64,000 bases of DNA, from contig PDIP01000082.1 in the NCBI GenBank assembly GCA_002811645.1, positions 112,580 through 176,579 of the forward strand. The letters run 5' to 3'. Below the pieces are notes generated by a model, which saw only the letters and a list, made by a program, of their open reading frames with translations, ran no database searches and was not told the DNA's origin. Positions 58,068 to 64,000 of the stretch are shown here, piece by piece; within the stretch, counting starts at the first letter, position 1; every line of letters starts with the position of its first letter. The position numbers and the translations under genes were made by a program. Source of the DNA: Corallochytrium limacisporum. Lineage: Eukaryota; Opisthokonta.

Positions 58068-60395
58068 TCATTTCTCGTTGGACGCCGTGTTGACCAGCAG
58101 GGCCTCTCCTATACCAGTGAGAAGAGTCAGCAAGTTTGCCTTTTCTTCTTTTGGGACGTAAAGACGTACAGACGCTCTCGCGCGGAAGGCACTTGTGTAC
58201 AGAGTACCACTTCCCGCCAGCTGTGGCTCGTCTTTCTTGGGACGGTAGACGAAGATAACATTGCCGACAGGCCATTGCTCCATACTCTTAGCCAGCTGCG
58301 GTGAAAGTTCGGTGAATAGGGGATTCTCCTCCTCAAGAACCTTGATCAGGTCCTGGCGTGAAATGTCCACCATCTTCTTGCTCAAAAATGGGGCAAGATA
58401 GGCCAGTCCTTCCTGGGAGATGCGGTACGGGAAGTCCAAGTTGGGTGATTCCGCTTTCATGAACACCTTCGTTCCTGCGTTCACAATGAAGAGCCTGTCT
58501 TCAGAGTTCTGCAGCAGCTGCTTGACGCTGTCAGACACAATGTAAATTGCTGACTTTTTGCCATCTTTTGAGCGCATGAGCAAATTCTCAAAGGGGAAGT
58601 CCTCACTAATGCCGAAGTACTTTTTCGCTGCCAGAATCTCCTTGTTGTCTTTCTCCATGAAATAGAAAGGTGCTTCCTTGTTCTTTCGCTGGCGTGTGCG
58701 TTCCTCCTTGTTTCTCTTAGATCTGGTCATATCTCGGTCATCTTGTCCCTCTTCCACGGCATCTTCGTCAACTTCCTCAGTCTTGTCAGACTTTTCAGTG
58801 GCACTGGCATCATTTGACCTCTCGATGAGTCTGTCCAATTTCGTAAGAGGCTTTACCTTTTGCAGCACGGCGACGAAGAAGCCACCAGTGTTGTTATCCT
58901 GTGGCAGCACACGCATCGAGCGGTCCAGGTGCATCTCACGGGCCTCCTCAAGCGAGGGAGCCCACATGGTGTCACTGAGAGGTCTCGTGATATAGAGTTT
59001 CTCCACCGGCACCTCATCCCTGTTTGAGTACACATTGCCCTCCTTGTCCATGACCTTCCAAGAGCTGATACCTTTGCGACGGATCAATCCTGGGAGCTGT
59101 TCCTCTTGGTGCAAGTCCACCAATTCGACGCAACCTTCAAATTTACGGAGGAGGGCCGCTAGAACAGCCTCATCTTCAATTGGATTCAAACTGCATGTAC
59201 TGTAACACAGTTTGCCACCGACAGCGAGCATCTGCACGCCACGGATCAAGATCTGCAGCTGCAGAGGATGCAAATCAATCCCGGACTTGGGTGACCACGA
59301 CCTCCAAATGCCCACATTTTTTCTCAAGGTTCCGTCACCAGTGCAGGGTACATCAGCCAAGATCCGATCAAACAACATTTTACGAGCCTTTCCGCTTGCA
59401 TCTGTGACTAATGGGGTGGGCATGATTGTAGCATCGTGATTAGTCACTAGGAAGCAAGGGCTCTGCAGTCGCTTAATCTGATGGACCAACATGTAGCTTC
59501 GCTTTGCATCAGCATCATTGGCCAACATGCATCCGCCAGAAATCTTGGTCCACTCGTCCCCTTCAGCGTGAAGTGCCTCGATGAGCTGAGCACTCTTCGA
59601 TCCCGGTGCCGCACACATGTCGAGAACTCTATGATGTGGGTGAACATCCAGAACTAAGGGTGGGATCATGGACACAACCTCCTGTCGGGAGATGTAGCCA
59701 CGGGTAGTGTTTGAAACAAGGAACTTCTTAAACTGCAACCAACGTGGATCCTTCTTGATGTCCCTACGCCGAATGTTCACTGTCCATGCCAGCTTACCGG
59801 GGTACCATTCCAGATAACTAGGGGCACGCACCTCCTCGTCGTCTCCACGGGGATTTTCTCCCCTGCCACCATCGGTCTCACTGTCTGCAGCATTTTCTTC
59901 TTTGTTATTAACATTGTCGTCCTTGGCATGGTCTTCAGAATCCTTGCCGTTAGGTACTGCCAGGGCACCATCGACACATGCACGCTCGGCTTCCCATGCT
60001 GCCTCTCTTGCCGCCTTCAATTTCTTGCGCCTTTCCAGTTCTTCTTCGTTGCTCATGGGGTTCAAGTCTTCAAGACTAGCTGCGTCTTCAAGGGCTGGTA
60101 AGTATTTGTCTTCGAAGACTCCACGAAGCCTATCAGCCTGAGCGCGAGATCCAGTGAAGCGGAACGAGATCGGCAAGTGAGCTCTCATGGCCTTAATGTA
60201 CGCCTCGATTTCCTCTTGTGTCTGCAGGATATTCTGACATTCAGGCCCGTAAAACTTCCTTAATTTTTCATTGTCGAATTGCGTTGTGCGCCACACGTTC
60301 TCCTTGGGAGGGCCCTTGCCACGTCGCTTCTTGTTTTGCGGATCTTTCTCCCGCAGATGGAGTTGCTGCGCCTTACGCTTGCGTTTGTAACCCAT
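58068..60395 (-). CDS. tRNA (cytosine-5) methyltransferase, TRM4/NSUN2 family
   Basis: The ATG at 60393-60395 (MGYKRKRKAQQLHLREKDPQ) gives 775 residues; the 40 in-frame codons upstream open with GTG. Landmarks of RNA m5C methyltransferases are all present: SAM-binding DMCAAPGSKSAQLIEALH (259-276), DADAKRSYMLVHQIKRLQSP, motif IV DVPCTGDGTLRKN (Cys351) and motif VI CYSTCSLNPIEDEAV (Cys401), the releasing and nucleophilic cysteines. The family modifies tRNA at positions 34, 40, 48 and 49 in yeast and 48-50 in animals. The N-terminal basic stretch may be a nuclear signal. An acidic insert (about 145-195) is unusual in length. The C-terminal region (GTLYTSAFRARASVRLYVPK) matches the family's PUA-like end. 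Confidence 0.94.
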   Translation of the reverse strand: MGYKRKRKAQQLHLREKDPQNKKRRGKGPPKENVWRTTQFDNEKLRKFYGPECQNILQTQEEIEAYIKAMRAHLPISFRFTGSRAQADRLRGVFEDKYLPALEDAASLEDLNPMSNEEELERRKKLKAAREAAWEAERACVDGALAVPNGKDSEDHAKDDNVNNKEENAADSETDGGRGENPRGDDEEVRAPSYLEWYPGKLAWTVNIRRRDIKKDPRWLQFKKFLVSNTTRGYISRQEVVSMIPPLVLDVHPHHRVLDMCAAPGSKSAQLIEALHAEGDEWTKISGGCMLANDADAKRSYMLVHQIKRLQSPCFLVTNHDATIMPTPLVTDASGKARKMLFDRILADVPCTGDGTLRKNVGIWRSWSPKSGIDLHPLQLQILIRGVQMLAVGGKLCYSTCSLNPIEDEAVLAALLRKFEGCVELVDLHQEEQLPGLIRRKGISSWKVMDKEGNVYSNRDEVPVEKLYITRPLSDTMWAPSLEEAREMHLDRSMRVLPQDNNTGGFFVAVLQKVKPLTKLDRLIERSNDASATEKSDKTEEVDEDAVEEGQDDRDMTRSKRNKEERTRQRKNKEAPFYFMEKDNKEILAAKKYFGISEDFPFENLLMRSKDGKKSAIYIVSDSVKQLLQNSEDRLFIVNAGTKVFMKAESPNLDFPYRISQEGLAYLAPFLSKKMVDISRQDLIKVLEEENPLFTELSPQLAKSMEQWPVGNVIFVYRPKKDEPQLAGSGTLYTSAFRARASVRLYVPKEEKANLLTLLTGIGEALLVNTASNEK

Positions 60396-60960
60396 TATTG
60401 AAAGACGACTCAAACAATCGAATGGAGGGGTTGAACAATTCCTGTCAGTCAGTCTATTTCGTGGTTGTTCTTGAACCCGAATACCCACGCTCGAGGAGAG
60501 AAGTCCGTGTGACACACAGGGTTACCCCCAGCGCGCACCCCGTGTGCCACCTTCACTCGCGTGTATTGATCTGGCAGGGTGCGGCATTTGGCGTATTGAA
60601 ACCACTTCTAAAAGTCTTTCTCATGATCCTACATACACAGCTGAAAGTGGATGAAAAACTTCGGGGAGAAACGAAGGGAAGAAGGAGAGGAGAGGGCGGG
60701 ACAATAAGTGCACACTCGCCCTCCACGCGGGTCGCACTGAAGTCCCGGTGCTGTCATTTTTCCCATTTGGGTACTTGAGGTCCCTACCTTCCTACTGGTG
60801 CAGAGTCGTGTAATGAGGTACATCTGTTCTCGTCTACTACGAAAGCAGTCAATGATTCACAGGAATCTGTCACAGTAGCAATTGTGTCACAAATTGCACG
60901 ATGTATTGGAACTAGAACTGAAGAAATCCAAATCTCAAGAAACAAGAGAAGCAGGGCACC
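60396..60960. other. Divergent promoter between TRM4 and IMP4
   Basis: Shared 565-bp upstream region of two nucleolar/RNA-processing genes. No repeat or motif copy is visible except a purine-rich stretch at 60660-60700. Confidence 0.5.
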
Positions 60961-61824
60961 ATGTTGCGTAGGCGAATCCGTGAGCGGAAGGAGTATCTCT
61001 ACCGCAAATCCCTCGAGGACACTGAGCGCCAAACTTTAGACCGTAAGAGGATGATCAAGGAAGCCATTAGAGAAGGCAAGGCAATTCCCACTGAGCTGAG
61101 GGCAGAAGAACAGAGACTCCGTGAAGAAATTGAATTGGAAGATGAGGGACACAACGAGCCCAGGAGCATTATAGACGACGAGTACGCAAAGTCAAACTAC
61201 GACCCAAATGTGGTAGTGACCACTTCTCGTGATCCGTCGAGTAAGCTCAAACAATTCGCAAAAGAAATTCGGCTGCTTGTTCCAAACAGCCGCAGGATCA
61301 ACAGAGGTAATTATGTCATGAAAGATCTGGTGGAAACATGTACTGGTCAAGGAATCACGGACTTAATCATTTTGCATGAACACCGGGGTGTGCCCGATGG
61401 GATGATTGTTTCTCATTTGCCCATGGGACCTACAGCATATTTTTCGCTGTCCAATGTGGTTATGCGCCATGACGTCGTGGATTTGCAAGGTACAACGGTT
61501 TCAGAGCGGTATCCACACCTAATCTTTGAGGGTATTCAGACCCGCGTCGGAAAACGCATCCAACAAATCCTTACCCACCTCTTTCCTATCCCATCAGCAG
61601 ATTCGGATCGGACATTGGCCTTTGTAAACAAATCCGACTTCATAACCTTCCGCCACCACAACCATAAGAAGGACAAGTCACAGATTGAATTATTTGAAGT
61701 CGGTCCTCGCTTTGACCTTAAGCCTTACAGAATCGCCCTCGGAACCGTCGATGCTCTCGAAGCAGACGACGAATGGGTGTCACGTCCATACATGCGCACT
61801 GCACGCAAGCGTAGAGAGCTGTAA
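60961..61824 (+). CDS. IMP4: U3 snoRNP protein IMP4
   Basis: A 287-residue Brix-domain protein. It starts MLRRRIRERKEYLYRKSLED, the family's N-terminal helix that binds MPP10/U3. The Brix domain includes VVVTTSRDPSSKLKQFAKEI (about 81-100), RINRGNYVMKDLVETC, ITDLIILHEHRGVPDGMIVS and HLPMGPTAYFSLSNVVMRHD. IMP4 is part of the small-subunit processome and stabilises U3 snoRNA pairing with pre-rRNA at the A0-A2 cleavages. Length and all core motifs match. The ATG at 60961 is in a CACC-ATG context. It sits beside TRM4 and near the NOL8-like gene only by map position; no operon is implied. Confidence 0.96.
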   Translation: MLRRRIRERKEYLYRKSLEDTERQTLDRKRMIKEAIREGKAIPTELRAEEQRLREEIELEDEGHNEPRSIIDDEYAKSNYDPNVVVTTSRDPSSKLKQFAKEIRLLVPNSRRINRGNYVMKDLVETCTGQGITDLIILHEHRGVPDGMIVSHLPMGPTAYFSLSNVVMRHDVVDLQGTTVSERYPHLIFEGIQTRVGKRIQQILTHLFPIPSADSDRTLAFVNKSDFITFRHHNHKKDKSQIELFEVGPRFDLKPYRIALGTVDALEADDEWVSRPYMRTARKRREL

Positions 61825-61965
61825 ACTGATGTTAACAATAAAGAATTATGAGATCAAGAGTGATACAGTCCCTTCCGCCTTGAAATCACTTCCCTGATCA
61901 CGAGCAATACGCCAAAGGGAGTCTGCTCCAACATTTTCTTGATCGACTTGAAGTCCCTTCCTCCC

Positions 61966-61985
61966 TCCCCCCGGGTGGGGGGGGG
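61966..61985. repeat. C-run/G-run inverted repeat after IMP4
   Basis: CCCCCC-GGGTGGGGGGGGG about 140 bp beyond the IMP4 stop, in the leader region of the spermidine synthase gene. Confidence 0.85.
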
Positions 61986-62160
61986 TGTGAGTTCTGCAAC
62001 TGGTTGAGAGACAGTAGAGGGTTTCCAATCCTACACGGAGAAACACGTGTGCCCAAGGGCCTTTACACTTGTGTGTGGGGACTGCGCCAGTGTGAAGGTA
62101 CTTCAAAGAGGCGGGGCACACACTATCTGCTTTTCCGGTGTGCTTCGCGATGTTGTATCA

Positions 62161-63105
62161 ATGCTCGGTGTGGAAGCGAGAGTCAAGGAATTGGATACGC
62201 AAATTATGACCGACAATCTGCCTAAAGGATTTTTTAGTGAGATCAGCCCCTTGTGGCCGGGTCAGTCTTTTTCCCTGGAGGTCGAGGAAGTATTGTACCA
62301 CAAACGATCAAAGTTCCAGGATGTCTTGGTTTTGAAGACCAAAACCTATGGCAATTGCCTCGTATTGGACGGTGTCATCCAGGCAACTGAGCGGGACGAA
62401 TTTGCTTACCAGGAAATGATGGCCTACGTGCCTTTGAACTCTCATCCGTCTCCGAAAAGAGTCCTATTGATTGGAGCAGGCGACGGAGGGGTCATGCGTG
62501 AAGTGGTGAAACATCCGGGTGTGGAGAACGTCACCCTATGCGAGATCGACGAAGACGTGGTTACGGTGTCGAAGAAGTACCTTCCATACATGGCTGCTGG
62601 TTTCCAGAGCCCAAAGGCCACGGTCAAGATAGGCGACGGTTTCCAATTTATGAAGGAAAACACAGGCCAGTTCGATGTCATTATCACCGACTCATCAGAT
62701 CCCATTGGACCTGCTAATGTACTCTTCGAGGAGGCATACTATGAATTAATGAAGAAGGCTTTGGCACCTGGTGGTATTATTTGCGCTCAGGGCGAATGCC
62801 AGTGGCTCCATCTTGATCTGATCAAGAAGATGCAGGACTTCTGCAAGAAGCACTACCCGGTGGTCGACTACGCCTACCTTACCATTCCAACTTATCCCAG
62901 TGGACAGATTGGTATGATCCTGTGCTCGTTGAATCCTGAAACTGATTTCCAGAAGCCCTTGAGAGTAATGACAGAGGAAGAGGTCGAAAAGGACAATCTG
63001 CGATACTACAATGCCGAAATCCATTCTGCGGCATTCATCCTCCCCCAGTTTGCTCACAAGCGCTTGCGCATTGATGGTCCAGAGGAGACAGAAGAGTCAG
63101 GTTAA
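62161..63105 (+). CDS. Spermidine synthase
   Basis: A cytosolic aminopropyltransferase that makes spermidine from putrescine and decarboxylated SAM. Motifs: [20 protein letters not shown] at the N-terminus, [40 protein letters not shown], and catalytic/substrate loop [15 protein letters not shown] with its aspartate. The open frame runs upstream to 62047 without an ATG. The first ATG (62161, [12 protein letters not shown]) gives 314 residues; the second (62206, [12 protein letters not shown]) gives 299, closer to the usual length. A donor-like TGAAG|GTACTT at 62096 may mark a leader intron. Spermine synthase is less likely because the length and motifs match the spermidine enzyme. Confidence 0.93.
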   Translation: MLGVEARVKELDTQIMTDNLPKGFFSEISPLWPGQSFSLEVEEVLYHKRSKFQDVLVLKTKTYGNCLVLDGVIQATERDEFAYQEMMAYVPLNSHPSPKRVLLIGAGDGGVMREVVKHPGVENVTLCEIDEDVVTVSKKYLPYMAAGFQSPKATVKIGDGFQFMKENTGQFDVIITDSSDPIGPANVLFEEAYYELMKKALAPGGIICAQGECQWLHLDLIKKMQDFCKKHYPVVDYAYLTIPTYPSGQIGMILCSLNPETDFQKPLRVMTEEEVEKDNLRYYNAEIHSAAFILPQFAHKRLRIDGPEETEESG

Positions 63106-63152
63106 TCGAAATCAAACGGAAGGAATTCTACCGCGTACTAGCAATACATTCT

Positions 63153-63722
63153 TTACAAACTAGATGCTTGGATGTGCATTTTCAGCTCATCAATCATGGC
63201 CAACTGCCCCTGAATTTCAGTAACCACAAACTTTCGTGATTCCCGTAAACTGTCCTGGTCAGTTTGTTCTATATTTACCGGGATCTCGACGGCATCAAGT
63301 TCCTCCAAGTTCCGTGTAAGCAATTCCTGTGCATGTAAGCATTCCTTTATCCTCTTGTTCTTAGCGTCACCACTTAGGGTAGACACGTTAATTTCACTAA
63401 GGGGGCGGATGTGCTCTGCAACTGTCATACTCGCGTGGTTACGTATCTCTTCGATCTTTGTCTTCGCCGTATGAACTTGCGGATTCACTCCTTTCTCTAT
63501 TAAAAGCACCTTAGATCTGTCAAGAACCTTAAGTGCAGCTAACGGGAGCTGTGCGTCTGCATCTTTGATCCTTGGAAGTTTTCGGCCCCTGTAAATCAGC
63601 TGTTGCGCCACCGGATGAACACCTACCACAGCTTGAACTTGATATGCTAGATCGGCGACGGTGGCATCACCATCGATATCAATGGAGTATTCACGGCCTT
63701 TAAACTTGACCGTGAGGTGCAT
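63153..63722 (-). CDS. UBL-BAG domain co-chaperone (BAG1-like)
   Basis: A 189-residue protein. An N-terminal ubiquitin-like domain (about 1-78, MHLTVKFKGREYSIDIDGDA, QQLIYRGRKLPRIKDAD) is followed by a helical BAG domain (about 88-186, TKIEEIRNHASMTVAEHIRP, NLEELDAVEIPVNIEQTDQD). BAG domains bind the ATPase domain of HSP70 and release ADP; the UBL can link clients to the proteasome. The order UBL-BAG and the short length match BAG1. No transmembrane or targeting segment is visible. It converges on the spermidine synthase gene, 47 bp apart. Confidence 0.87.
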   Translation of the reverse strand: MHLTVKFKGREYSIDIDGDATVADLAYQVQAVVGVHPVAQQLIYRGRKLPRIKDADAQLPLAALKVLDRSKVLLIEKGVNPQVHTAKTKIEEIRNHASMTVAEHIRPLSEINVSTLSGDAKNKRIKECLHAQELLTRNLEELDAVEIPVNIEQTDQDSLRESRKFVVTEIQGQLAMIDELKMHIQASSL

Positions 63723-64000
63723 GTTACTGGAATTTCACAAAAGTTCATGTTGACTGTCATATCCCCCTTCTGTGATAATACGCCGCTTTCTTCCCGCCAA
63801 ACTGAAGTACCTTCTCGGAAAGGGTTGGTGAGGTGCGCTGAGGCTTTGCTTGGCGTCTGTTGGGGCTTCTGTAGGACTCTGTAGGACTCTGGAGGACATG
63901 ACGCCCAATAAATTGATACAAAAATTTAAAATATATAGACTCCCATAAAACATGCTCCTGCAATGATGTGTGAGAGGAAGTGTCGAACGGGAAACCGAAA
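63723..64000. other. Upstream region of the BAG gene
   Basis: AT-rich at 63910-63945 and with a direct 10-bp repeat GTAGGACTCT (63871-63890). A 72-codon minus frame (63953-63735, MFYGSLYILNFCINLLGVMS) ends just before the BAG start; it may be leader sequence. Nothing else seen. Confidence 0.4.

Overview
This window is nuclear DNA from an intron-poor eukaryote. Long single-exon genes alternate with spacers of 1 to 4 kb full of homopolymers and microsatellites. The few clear introns are short (about 50-125 nt), use GTAAGT-type donors and can carry a TACTAAC branch point. Nuclear genes for a mitochondrial complex I subunit, TFIIH p62, HRD3, IMP4 and TRM4 exclude bacteria and organelles. No gene fixes the lineage. 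A compact, intron-poor alga (for example a unicellular red alga) or an early-diverging fungus would both fit. The single-PAS bHLH-PAS factor and the plant-like C-x2-C-x18-C-x2-C GATA finger lean slightly towards an alga, while FNIP and a MARK-type kinase are also common in fungi, amoebae and animals.

Layout, left to right: a partial minus-strand membrane protein (1-185); an SREK1-like splicing factor (minus) diverging from a large unrecognised protein (plus); a two-exon GATA factor; a leucine-rich-repeat protein (minus); a 4 kb spacer with an assembly gap; a mitochondrial enoyl-CoA isomerase/hydratase (minus); several small ORFs near 14 kb; a Cys/His-motif protein; an 885-residue low-complexity protein (minus); TFIIH p62 (plus); cystathionine gamma-lyase (minus); a 3.9 kb spacer; complex I 49 kDa subunit and a PAF-acetylhydrolase-like lipase (both minus); a MARK/PAR-1 kinase (plus); a RING protein (minus); a 2.6 kb spacer; a NOL8-like nucleolar protein (minus); a second gap; folliculin-interacting protein (plus); a bHLH-PAS factor (minus); a 4.3 kb spacer; a full-length ABCB transporter and HRD3/SEL1L (plus); TRM4/NSUN2 (minus); IMP4 and spermidine synthase (plus); and a UBL-BAG protein (minus).

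The genes are housekeeping in character and not an operon or cluster: mRNA, rRNA and tRNA processing (SREK1-like, NOL8-like, IMP4, TRM4), transcription (TFIIH p62, GATA, bHLH-PAS), mitochondrial energy metabolism (NDUFS2, enoyl-CoA isomerase), sulfur and polyamine metabolism (CTH, spermidine synthase), protein quality control (HRD3, BAG, RING) and signalling (MARK, FNIP). Neighbours are often divergent or convergent and share short flanks.

The less ordinary content lies in the spacers. An exact 13-mer, GTACATTCACTAT, occurs four times with several near copies. Runs of C facing runs of G recur and poly-G borders both assembly gaps. Several islands of ordinary sequence hold short ORFs with good splice signals that could be unannotated small genes. 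No tRNA, rRNA, CRISPR array or recognisable mobile element was found.
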